Shown here in pieces: positions 1 through 7,329 of a stretch of 12,414 bases of DNA (positions are counted from its first letter, which is position 1; the number at the start of each line of letters is the position of its first letter). Source of the stretch: Chloroflexi bacterium RBG_16_64_43. Lineage in GTDB: Bacteria; Chloroflexota; Anaerolineae; Anaerolineales; RBG-16-64-43. The notes below the pieces were generated by a model. The model saw only the letters and a list, made by a program, of their open reading frames with translations, had not been told where the DNA came from and searched no databases. Location: the NCBI GenBank assembly GCA_001796965.1, contig MGOA01000016.1:2169-14582 (forward strand), written 5' to 3'. The translations under genes and the position numbers were made by a program.

Positions 1-69
1 CATGAGGGCTAGGCTTGCCAGCGCCGCCCGGAGTACCCGGCCCCAGTGCTCCTCGCCCCGAGCGACCAT
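1..69 (-). CDS. Possible start of a further membrane protein gene (partial)
   Basis: An ATG at 69 opens a frame that runs to the left edge: MVARGEEHWGRVLRAALAS and then LALM. A short basic start followed by a hydrophobic stretch is what another polytopic membrane protein would show. AAGGTG lies 10 nt upstream, a weak Shine-Dalgarno. Only 23 codons are visible, so this may be chance. The 129 bp between it and the previous stop hold no other feature I can support. Confidence 0.3.
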   Translation of the reverse strand, partial: MVARGEEHWGRVLRAALASLALM

Positions 70-198
70 GCTCAAGTTGCACCTTCAGAACCGAAATCCG
101 TGCCTGGCACCGTTGCCAGCCGAGATGGCGGATTCCAGCACTTTCTGCGAGTGGTAATCATCGTGGCTATGCGCAAGGAGATCGCCTCGCCCACAATC

Positions 199-1374
199 CT
201 AGCCTCCCGCCCCCACACTGGATTCGCCCGAGCGGGGCAACGCCATCAGCACGCCCATTGCCGCCACCAGAAGCGTCCGCAACGGCACCAAGAGGTACAG
301 GCTCTCGAACGCTCCGCGGGAAAGGAGGATCGGCCATTCCAGCAAACTGACGATGACTAGGGCCAGCGACAGCAGTACTCCGCGAGGTAGCGGGAGGCCA
401 AGCAACATGAGTGGCAACAGATACAGAACCCACTGCGGGCTCCACCCGGGGGACCACAGGAGGAACAGCGTCCAAGTGACTCCCAGGAATGCAACTTGCC
501 CGCGCGCGTCGCCGCGTGGAATCTTCACCAGGGCCAGAAGCCCGAGACCTGCGAAGGGGATGAGCGTAAGCCAGGAGGGGATGCGCGGCGGGTTGCCCAT
601 GGGTTGAGCGGCAAAAAGCGGATCTGCCCTTTCGCTCTCCGGTCCGAAGTTCCCTGTTCCCAAATTGCCATCCACCAGCGCCCACACGGTCTCCCACGAG
701 CCCTTGCTGAGTTGTGAGCGCAGCGAGGCAGTGGTCATGTCCGGCGCGACGAGGTAAAGCCCTCCGAGCACAAAGAGGATCACCGCCAAGGCAGAGGCGC
801 TGGCCAGGAGCGCTCGCTTCGTTGAGCGGCCGCGCCACGCGACGACCAATGCCATCAGTGGGAACCACTTCACCAGCGCTCCAAACCCCAGCACGAGCCC
901 GCCGACAGTGGGTCGGTCCTTCAGGATGAGCCAGACGCCCCACAGCATGGCCAGCAAGGCCAGCGGATCGAAGTACCACCAGCCGTACGGTAGGCCCGCC
1001 AGGATGGCAGCCAGGACAAGGCTCGCCGCGCCAGGCGCTTCGCGTTGGTTCACGAGCAGGTCGAGCTTGGCGAAGAAAAACACGCTGGCGCCCAGCGCGA
1101 TCGAGAAGATCATCGCGGCCAACGTGGCGAAGGTCGACTCGCGTCCGGACGAGAGCAGGTAGAGCAACTTGCCCAAGAAGGAGAACACAGGCGGAAACTC
1201 GACCCAGTAGTGGATGAACGGCAACCCTGGGAGCCGTGCGAGCTCGTAGAAATGGTGCAGGTCGCTGTACCCTGTGAGCCCATCCAACGGGAGCCCAGCC
1301 AGGAGTAAGAGACGGCTCGCGAGGAAGAGCCCTGCGATGACGAGCGGTGTGAGGTGGGTGCGTTTCGAGTTCAT
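199..1374 (-). CDS. GT-C-type membrane glycosyltransferase (EFPP family, GT87/DUF2029-like)
   Basis: This is a 391-residue polytopic membrane protein. After the first helix come TGYSDLHHFYELARLPG (34-50) and FIHYWVEFPPVFSFLGKLLY (53-72). The D...HFY...LP...Y..E(Y/F)PP arrangement marks a widespread group of bacterial GT-C proteins related to polyprenyl-phosphate-mannose-dependent mannosyltransferases. Further on are WYFDPLALLAMLWG, ALVKWFPLMALV and LFLLWSPGWSPQWVLYLLPL, typical of the later helices. The start is the ATG sharing one base with the previous stop (TGATG); the frame stays open for another 261 codons upstream but only as a shadow of the previous gene. It is the last certain gene of the operon. 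The GT87 relation is from motif resemblance only. Confidence 0.82.
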   Translation of the reverse strand: MNSKRTHLTPLVIAGLFLASRLLLLAGLPLDGLTGYSDLHHFYELARLPGLPFIHYWVEFPPVFSFLGKLLYLLSSGRESTFATLAAMIFSIALGASVFFFAKLDLLVNQREAPGAASLVLAAILAGLPYGWWYFDPLALLAMLWGVWLILKDRPTVGGLVLGFGALVKWFPLMALVVAWRGRSTKRALLASASALAVILFVLGGLYLVAPDMTTASLRSQLSKGSWETVWALVDGNLGTGNFGPESERADPLFAAQPMGNPPRIPSWLTLIPFAGLGLLALVKIPRGDARGQVAFLGVTWTLFLLWSPGWSPQWVLYLLPLMLLGLPLPRGVLLSLALVIVSLLEWPILLSRGAFESLYLLVPLRTLLVAAMGVLMALPRSGESSVGAGG

Positions 1375-2573
1375 CAGACCATCCGTGGGATGACGAACAG
1401 CAGCAAGCCGGACAATGCCCACAAGCCCGTCGCCAACGGCAGAAGGCGAGGCCGGTAGGTTGCCGACCAGAGTAGAACGCCGGCCACCAGCCCCAAGCCA
1501 AATCGGATAATGGCCAGCGGATCGACCCACGAGGGTTGCGGCAACAGTGAGATGAGCGAGGCCGAACCGATCACCAGCCACGCGTCGGCGCTGCGCGGTT
1601 CGCGCAGCCCCCGCACAAGATCGCGGGCGGCCAAATATCCAAATAGAATGGCCGGCGCGATCACCCAGATCATGACGACTCCCCGGCTCACCGAGTCGGC
1701 CAGGAAGCGCAACCCGGCGAAGGGCACCCACCCGAGGTGCGTCTTGGCGAGCATCTCTGCCGAGGAGCCGAACCAGGCCCGCACGGCGAGCAGCCATGCG
1801 GCGAAGGGCAGCACCGCCGCAACCAGGACGCCCAGCGCCGCCCGGCGCCTGCCGCCGAACCAAGCTGCCAGAACCCAACTCAGCGTGAAGACGATCGCGA
1901 TCTCCTTGGCCAGGGCGCCGAGCGCAAGCAGAACGGCGCCGAGCGCCAAGCGGCGGTTCTCGAGGGCGTACCACGCCCACAAAGAGAGGGCAAGCGCCAT
2001 CGGCTCGAGCAAGTCCATGCGCAGGGCCAGGAGAAAGCCCAGCGAGAGTATCAGCACGAGCGCCAGCCAGGGGGAGACGCCACGCCGCGCGAGCAAGTAG
2101 GCGAGGGCCGCGGCAGCTACGAACGAGGCGCCTAAATTGACCGCAACAAGCATCCACGGCACGATCTTAGGATTGCCCAGGCTGAGCACCTTGACGGCCA
2201 GCGGGTAGAGGATGCGCTGATACCGCAATTCAGGTTGGTCAAGGTCGGCGGTCGAGCCCCACGGATTGGCCGCGATGGCGAAAGCGAATCGCCCATCGTA
2301 CCCAACGCCCCAGGTTTGGCCCGCGGGTAGGTCGGGCGGAGTGCGCAGCACGAAGGCCATCGGGTCCCAGGCATGGGTAGAGAGGACGCGCAGGAGGAAG
2401 GCTGTCATCAAGGTCGCGGCGACAACCGCGACAAGCATTGGTGTCGCGGTTCGACTCCGGCGCGCAGGCTCTTGCCCGCGATAGAGGTCGCCCCGTTGTC
2501 TGGTCAATTCACAATCCGGCGAAGGCGAATGCGATGCCGTCAGTCGCAAGTAATCTCGTAGATGCCGATCCAT
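1374..2573 (-). CDS. GT-C-type membrane glycosyltransferase (YDGRF / RYQRILYP family)
   Basis: The predicted 399 residues have a basic cytoplasmic N-terminus (1-45) followed by about nine or ten membrane helices. The first outer loop has VGYDGRFAFAIAANPWG (90-106), with D93 the probable catalytic residue, and LDQPELRYQRILYPLAVKVL (111-130). Both are hallmarks of an uncharacterised bacterial GT-C-like family whose members read YDGQ-YY and YRYQRI-YP. The start at 2573 has AGGGA just upstream and makes a 34-bp overlap with the preceding gene. A later ATG at 2438, immediately before the first helix, is possible and would leave a gap of about 100 bp. The TGA shares one base with the ATG of the next gene. 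The sugar and acceptor are not known. Confidence 0.8.
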   Translation of the reverse strand: MDRHLRDYLRLTASHSPSPDCELTRQRGDLYRGQEPARRSRTATPMLVAVVAATLMTAFLLRVLSTHAWDPMAFVLRTPPDLPAGQTWGVGYDGRFAFAIAANPWGSTADLDQPELRYQRILYPLAVKVLSLGNPKIVPWMLVAVNLGASFVAAAALAYLLARRGVSPWLALVLILSLGFLLALRMDLLEPMALALSLWAWYALENRRLALGAVLLALGALAKEIAIVFTLSWVLAAWFGGRRRAALGVLVAAVLPFAAWLLAVRAWFGSSAEMLAKTHLGWVPFAGLRFLADSVSRGVVMIWVIAPAILFGYLAARDLVRGLREPRSADAWLVIGSASLISLLPQPSWVDPLAIIRFGLGLVAGVLLWSATYRPRLLPLATGLWALSGLLLFVIPRMV

Positions 2574-4573
2574 TCATCCCTGTAGACGCCATTTCCACAT
2601 GCGGGAAGATAGACTCGATCCAAGTAGGCCCTGGCCGCTCGATGAACTCCCGTCGGATCGTGACCCTCGATGATTGCCACGGCGTCCTCCGAGAGGAGAA
2701 GGTGAGTCACATTTCGGGCTCGAAGAAGACGAGTTAGCTCGACCGGGTCTGAGGCACCTTCCACGATTTGTGCGGCGCGGGATTGCTCAGCATCTGGAAG
2801 GCATCGCTGATCGCAGTAGTAGCTTTGGCCATCCCACAGCATAAGCACGCGTGCCTCCGGTGGCAGCGTCGTCTTGATGAATTCCATTGCCCGGTAGTCG
2901 CTCACACGCGACGCCAGGAAGTCCCCTTTGGATTGCCGGCCTACGACGACTGGAAGTGATGGCCGGTACTGCTGGAAGATCACAGCAAACAAGAAAGTCG
3001 GCAGAAGCGACAACAGAATGAACCCTGTGATGGCGACCCGGGAAAGACCGGATCGGGCATATCGGTTCATCAAGGATGAAATCGGCACAGCCGCCAGTGT
3101 GCTCAGGAGTGGGAATACGGGGAGAAGGAATCGGATTTGCTGCGATCCGATTGCCCACAGGACCGACCAAATCGCGGCGACGCCCGCCATGAAATGCAAT
3201 CGGGCTCGCTGAGGGGAGACAAAATACAACGGCGCCAAGGGAAATAGAAAGCCAGGGTAGTCGGCGACCGGCCAGAGCGTTGCGAACTTGGTGTGTTCAA
3301 GGAAGATCGCCCAAGGGATACGAATTAGATCAGAAAGCCGATGGCCCACTCCGAAACTTGAAAGGTACGACATGAGCAGATCGATGCGTGCCGCAGGCCA
3401 TTCCGCTGACGGGAGAAAGAAAGGGAACACAGGATTGCCCAGCGTTATCCAGTTCTTGGCATACCACGGCAATCCGACCAGGAACGCGGGTAGACCGAAC
3501 AACACTGCATGAGCTGCGGTTCGTCGGAGGCGCTTGGCCCGTGAGAGCCAAACGATGGATAGGCCGAGCACCGCAACTGGGCCCAGGGCGAGGTATTTGC
3601 TCCCCAGCGCCACCCCCCCCAAGATGCCACCGACGATCAGCCAGCCAGGCTTCTCCTCCTCATTCCATTTCATGATGCACAGCAGCGCCGAAACCTGGCA
3701 GGCGGCCCAGGCAAAATCAGTGTAGGCCACACTGGCATAGGTGAGCAATAACGGAACGCCAAGCAGGACCGCGACCGCGACCCACGCGCCACGACTCCCC
3801 AAGTACCGGATTGCCAGCACGTGGGTCGCTGCAATGTAGACGACAGCAAAGGCAAGCTGTGTGAGTTTGGCGAATGTATCGCTGCCGAGGCCCAACCCGA
3901 ACGTGAAGAGCATCTCAGCAGTGAAAGGTCCGTTCGCCTGCCAGATATCCGGCCACCCAAGCATCCGGCCATACTGCAGCATATCCTTGGGCCCGACGAG
4001 ATGGTACATGAGCCCGTCGTAGTCCGAGGGCGGGGCAAGCGCCTCAACCACCGCCACTGTCATCAGAGCAACGAGGACCAGCGCGATTAGAAATGCAACG
4101 GGCTCGGGGCGCCTGACCCTGTGCAGGAAGGCTATCGTTGTATGGCGCAATGCGCCCAGCTGCGTCGTGATCTCTTGGCCGGCGGCTGCCGCCAATCCAG
4201 CGGCGACCAGGATGAGACTGGCAGGCGAAAGCAGTCCAAAGAATGCCAGCGCACCAAAGGCGTAGCCCATCGCCCCCAGGCCCAAGAGAGGCGAAACCAC
4301 ACTCCCTTCGCGAGTTGACCCACCCACCCCAAGCCGCGCAAGGATCTTCCGGCCCAGCGCAACAGCAGTCAACAGAACGGCACCGGCGAGGACGAGTGCG
4401 TAGACGGAATCGAGTAACGCGCGCGGCCCGGTCACGCCGGCTTCTCTTTCGGGGAGTGATGCCCTGGCAATCGCCAACGCGGGGAAAAGGCTGGCGAAGG
4501 CAATCCGCGGAAGGATCGTCCAGACGACCTTCCGCAGTTTCTCGCGGCGGCTGCCAGGCCCTTGCCCGCTCAT
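2540..4573 (-). CDS. Large GT-C-type membrane glycosyltransferase with extracytoplasmic C-terminal domain
   Basis: The protein has 677 residues: about a dozen membrane helices and then a soluble domain from about residue 534. The first large loop carries APPSDYDGLMYHLVGPK (180-196), with D184/D186 and H191 in the place of the acidic catalytic motif of GT39-like enzymes. SVAYTDFAWA (281-290) also fits that group. The C-terminal domain has SDYRAMEFIKTTLPPEARVL, YYCDQRCLP, PACGNG and a final ITCD, giving four cysteines that could form disulfides outside the membrane. The ATG at 4573 (ATGA overlap with the PIG-V-like gene) is preferred; ATG 4582 and GTG 4588 are alternatives adding three or five residues. 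Sampled 60-base lines of this gene are 52-58% GC, clearly lower than lines from its neighbours (60-80%). Sugar specificity is unknown. Confidence 0.83.
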   Translation of the reverse strand: MSGQGPGSRREKLRKVVWTILPRIAFASLFPALAIARASLPEREAGVTGPRALLDSVYALVLAGAVLLTAVALGRKILARLGVGGSTREGSVVSPLLGLGAMGYAFGALAFFGLLSPASLILVAAGLAAAAGQEITTQLGALRHTTIAFLHRVRRPEPVAFLIALVLVALMTVAVVEALAPPSDYDGLMYHLVGPKDMLQYGRMLGWPDIWQANGPFTAEMLFTFGLGLGSDTFAKLTQLAFAVVYIAATHVLAIRYLGSRGAWVAVAVLLGVPLLLTYASVAYTDFAWAACQVSALLCIMKWNEEEKPGWLIVGGILGGVALGSKYLALGPVAVLGLSIVWLSRAKRLRRTAAHAVLFGLPAFLVGLPWYAKNWITLGNPVFPFFLPSAEWPAARIDLLMSYLSSFGVGHRLSDLIRIPWAIFLEHTKFATLWPVADYPGFLFPLAPLYFVSPQRARLHFMAGVAAIWSVLWAIGSQQIRFLLPVFPLLSTLAAVPISSLMNRYARSGLSRVAITGFILLSLLPTFLFAVIFQQYRPSLPVVVGRQSKGDFLASRVSDYRAMEFIKTTLPPEARVLMLWDGQSYYCDQRCLPDAEQSRAAQIVEGASDPVELTRLLRARNVTHLLLSEDAVAIIEGHDPTGVHRAARAYLDRVYLPACGNGVYRDEWIGIYEITCD

Positions 4574-5733
4574 CCCATCCATATCCACAATGCAAAGCTC
4601 GCCGACATGAATAGCAGCCCCGCCAGGCCGGAGTAAACGACGACCCGGTTAGCGAAGCGGTTAGCTCCCCATGCGCCGACAACCAGAAAGGCCGGGAAGA
4701 GGACCAGGACATAGCGAACCATCCCAACCAACGGCTCGGTTCCACCCGTCCGGGTCAGGTAAAGCGCAAGGTACGTGGCATAGTAGATCCCATAGACGCG
4801 GGGTAGCGTACGCCACACGGGGATGAACAGCGCCACTGCACCCAGTAGGAAAAGGATATCAAGGCCATCCGTGAGGAAGAAGGGCCCGCCGAAGGCATTT
4901 GCGATTGCATGAACGAGGTTCACACCCGGGAAAGTGAACCCTCCACCGAAGCGCTGTGCCTGGGCGAGCAACGGTGCCCACGGCGCCAAGCCCAACCGCG
5001 CCCAGACGTACAGCGGGAAGGCAAGCGCGCCGGCCAGGCCGAGAGCCAGGCCCGCTAGCGGATAGGCCTTGCGGGTGCGTGCAAAGGCCCGCAGAGCCTC
5101 CCAGGCCACCGGAACTAGGATCAAAGCCCCTGGGAGCCGTGACAGAGAGGCCAGCGATGCCCACGCGCCGGCACGCAGCCACTCGGTTCGTCGCACATGC
5201 CACAGCGTCAGGACGGCGGCGAGCAAGAAGATCGATTCGGTGTAGGCCGCAAAGAGGAAGAACGCCGAAGGGAATAGCGCCAAGTAGAGGACCGTGCGCC
5301 AGGCAGCACCTGAGTCGCGCAACTCGTCCCGGCTGAGGCGATACAGCGCGAAGAACAAGACCAGCGTCGCAATACTCGAAAGGACCAGCCCTGCAAGAAG
5401 ATTATTCCCGCCGAGAACGGAGGCGCCCAACCGCATCAATCCCGGAAACAGCGGTGGCACAAACACTGCCGTGTCGAACGCCGAATACCCCCGCTCCGCA
5501 ATGGCCTGATAGTGCAGCGTATCCCATCGTTGCCAGGGCGCAAGAATGGGATTCGTCTCAATCGCGACGCCGTAGTGCGGGCGCAACTTGTCATCCGGCC
5601 ACAGTGGCATGGCCACCTGCTGCACGACAAGCCACATCCACAGCCACAGCCCGACTCGGAGTCCGATGAACAGCAGCAGCAGGCTGGCCGCGGGGGTTCG
5701 TCGAGCGGAGCCGGGCGTCGCGGGCCTCGTCAT
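4570..5733 (-). CDS. PIG-V-like polytopic mannosyltransferase (GT-C fold)
   Basis: This is a 387-residue integral membrane protein with about ten hydrophobic segments. Signatures are APWQRWDTLHYQAIAERGY (65-83), with D71 in the first large extracytoplasmic loop as the probable catalytic base, VPPLFPGLMRLGA (92-104), and the strongly PIG-V-like LFPSAFFLFAAYTESIFLL (153-171) followed by LASLSRLPGALI (194-205). PIG-V enzymes use dolichyl- or polyprenyl-phosphate-mannose as donor. Bacterial relatives are mostly uncharacterised, so the exact sugar is not certain. The ATG follows the preceding gene by 9 bp with no obvious Shine-Dalgarno, suggesting coupling. The end overlaps the next gene. Confidence 0.85.
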   Translation of the reverse strand: MTRPATPGSARRTPAASLLLLFIGLRVGLWLWMWLVVQQVAMPLWPDDKLRPHYGVAIETNPILAPWQRWDTLHYQAIAERGYSAFDTAVFVPPLFPGLMRLGASVLGGNNLLAGLVLSSIATLVLFFALYRLSRDELRDSGAAWRTVLYLALFPSAFFLFAAYTESIFLLAAVLTLWHVRRTEWLRAGAWASLASLSRLPGALILVPVAWEALRAFARTRKAYPLAGLALGLAGALAFPLYVWARLGLAPWAPLLAQAQRFGGGFTFPGVNLVHAIANAFGGPFFLTDGLDILFLLGAVALFIPVWRTLPRVYGIYYATYLALYLTRTGGTEPLVGMVRYVLVLFPAFLVVGAWGANRFANRVVVYSGLAGLLFMSASFALWIWMG

Positions 5734-5742
5734 GAGGGTCTA

Positions 5743-7329
5743 CTACGTGCCAGCATCACCACACGGCTGGTTGACGCCATCGCCGGCCGCAACGAAGTCG
5801 TAGAGCGTGCTCCAGGCCGAGTAGTAGCTGAAGTCCGGGAGCAACGGCAGATCGGCGTCAAAGACGGTGTTGAAGACGACCCGGAAACTGTTGACCGGCG
5901 TGATCGAAGGATACAACTGTCCTGCTCCTCCACCCGGGAAGTAGTAGGCGTTGAGAACAGGCATGCGTTCGCGGAGGCAGGATTGCTCGACGGAACTAAA
6001 GCTCAGATGCAGCCCCGATCCGTGGTCGCCTTGAATGATGATGACGGGCGGCGGGTCGGCGCTCCTCAAGATATCATCAATGACAATCTTCATTTGATCA
6101 TTGACGAAGCGCACCTCTTGCCCGTAGCCCGTGCGGTACTCCTCCGCGGAGCCACGGTAGCTATCTCCATCGCCAGGCCAGTAGGGGCGCTGCGGATCGA
6201 CCGGCGCTCCGTGCGCATCGAAGACGAAGGGCGGGTGCGGCGCGATGATATGCGCGTAGATAAACTGGGGTCCGGGCGCATGCCCCGCGGTGCGCAACGT
6301 GTCGAAGGCGAACTGGACCCGGGTTCGATGCGTGTCATAGGAGGGGAGCAGCAGGCCAAGCGCCTGCGGATCCTCCACGGCGGCCAGCACGGTCGTGCTC
6401 AGCCACAACCCTTCCATCTCGTTGAGCGTTGTTGGATAAGCCGAGAGGTAGCGGTCGGCGTCCTTCAATTGGCTGTACATGTGCCCGCTGTCCAGGGCGA
6501 CCATCTCGTATCCGGCTCGCTCCAGGGCGTCGCGCACGACGCTGTGCCGTATCAATTCGCCTAGTGGTTCGCGGTTCCGTGAACGCGGGCCCAACCGTTC
6601 CGCCAGAGGATCCATGTACGCCAGATTCAGGGAGGAAGCCATCGAAAGGGATGTTTGCGAGTAGTTGGACTGGGCCTGACTGGCCACGTAGAACCCACGC
6701 GAGGTGAGATACTGCATGAACTCGCGCGTGTCGACGCCTAGCACTTCCTGAAGTATGTCCGCCCTGCCATAGCCATCGAGAATGATGTAGTAGATGTCGG
6801 GCAACTGCTCGTCGCGAGGCGCGAGCGTGACGGCCTCGAACCGAACGGGGGCCTCGCGCAGCTTGACCGAATCGACAACCGCGGCTGTCAGGAATGATCC
6901 GATTCGCAGCACCGGCCAGGAGATCGCCGCGAGTGCCATGACGTTCATGAAGAGTGTCACCGGGCCGCGGTTGCGTATGGGTTTCCACACCCATCCGTTC
7001 CCAAGCAGCAAGATGACGCCCACGCAGGCAGCAAGTACCACGGGACGGGTGCCCCACGTCACTCCGGCAACGGCTGCCCCGCGCGCCACGTTGAACAAGT
7101 GCCCAAACACGAGAAGAAGGAGGACGGAGAGAGAGGCGAGGAACGCGGCCCGATGCCCCTCGCGCACGGCCAGCCATGCCAGCCCGAGCACGAGCCCCCC
7201 GACGACGAGGGAAAGGAGTAGGACGCGCACGCCGAAGAGGATCGCGTTTTCGGCTGCGTTGAATGCGAACTGCGAAAGCGCCGGGTAGAGAGCAAAGAGC
7301 AGCGGATGGAGATACCAGTATCGACTCAT
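5743..7329 (-). CDS. Membrane-anchored sulfatase/alkaline-phosphatase superfamily protein
   Basis: The 528 residues have about five N-terminal membrane helices (roughly 5-23, 31-54, 60-80, 95-112, 125-150), followed by an extracytoplasmic hydrolase or transferase domain. Family landmarks are DIYYIILDGYGRAD (178-191, metal ligand D185), SNYSQTSLSMASSLN (221-235), IIAPHPPFVF (361-370) and IIQGDHGSGLH (431-441, metal ligands D435 and H436). The nucleophile position holds T226 or a nearby serine. There is no C-x-P-x-R, so it lacks the formylglycine cysteine of true sulfatases and looks more like LtaS or EptA-type phosphotransferases or phosphodiesterases. It starts with an ATGA overlap on the methyltransferase stop and has no clear Shine-Dalgarno, so it probably depends on reinitiation. 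It ends with two TAG codons in a row, 9 bp before the next gene. The substrate, perhaps a phospho-group on a surface glycan or lipid, is inference. Confidence 0.87.
   Translation of the reverse strand: MSRYWYLHPLLFALYPALSQFAFNAAENAILFGVRVLLLSLVVGGLVLGLAWLAVREGHRAAFLASLSVLLLLVFGHLFNVARGAAVAGVTWGTRPVVLAACVGVILLLGNGWVWKPIRNRGPVTLFMNVMALAAISWPVLRIGSFLTAAVVDSVKLREAPVRFEAVTLAPRDEQLPDIYYIILDGYGRADILQEVLGVDTREFMQYLTSRGFYVASQAQSNYSQTSLSMASSLNLAYMDPLAERLGPRSRNREPLGELIRHSVVRDALERAGYEMVALDSGHMYSQLKDADRYLSAYPTTLNEMEGLWLSTTVLAAVEDPQALGLLLPSYDTHRTRVQFAFDTLRTAGHAPGPQFIYAHIIAPHPPFVFDAHGAPVDPQRPYWPGDGDSYRGSAEEYRTGYGQEVRFVNDQMKIVIDDILRSADPPPVIIIQGDHGSGLHLSFSSVEQSCLRERMPVLNAYYFPGGGAGQLYPSITPVNSFRVVFNTVFDADLPLLPDFSYYSAWSTLYDFVAAGDGVNQPCGDAGT

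Noticed and set aside
104..119. CTGGCA-CCGT-TGCCAG hairpin after the last transferase as a terminator
   Set aside because: Six-bp stem without a T-tract on the minus strand and flanks that do not extend it.
167..1501. Minus-strand frame of 444 codons
   Set aside because: Overlaps the EFPP-type transferase in a different frame and is Arg- and Pro-rich low-complexity translation, so a shadow.
1375..2157. Upstream extension of the EFPP-type transferase to 652 codons
   Set aside because: The extension runs in another frame through the YDGRF/RYQRILYP gene, is Arg- and Gly-rich and lacks membrane character; the family start matches the ATG at 1374.
5740..5745. Tandem TAG TAG stops as a recoding or readthrough signal
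   Set aside because: A double stop argues for firm termination, and nothing after it extends the phosphatase-like domain; noted only as a curiosity.
5512..6564. Plus-strand frame of 350 codons
   Set aside because: Fully antisense to the membrane phosphatase-like gene, whose family motifs are clear; the plus-strand translation has no recognisable motif. A shadow frame in GC-rich DNA.
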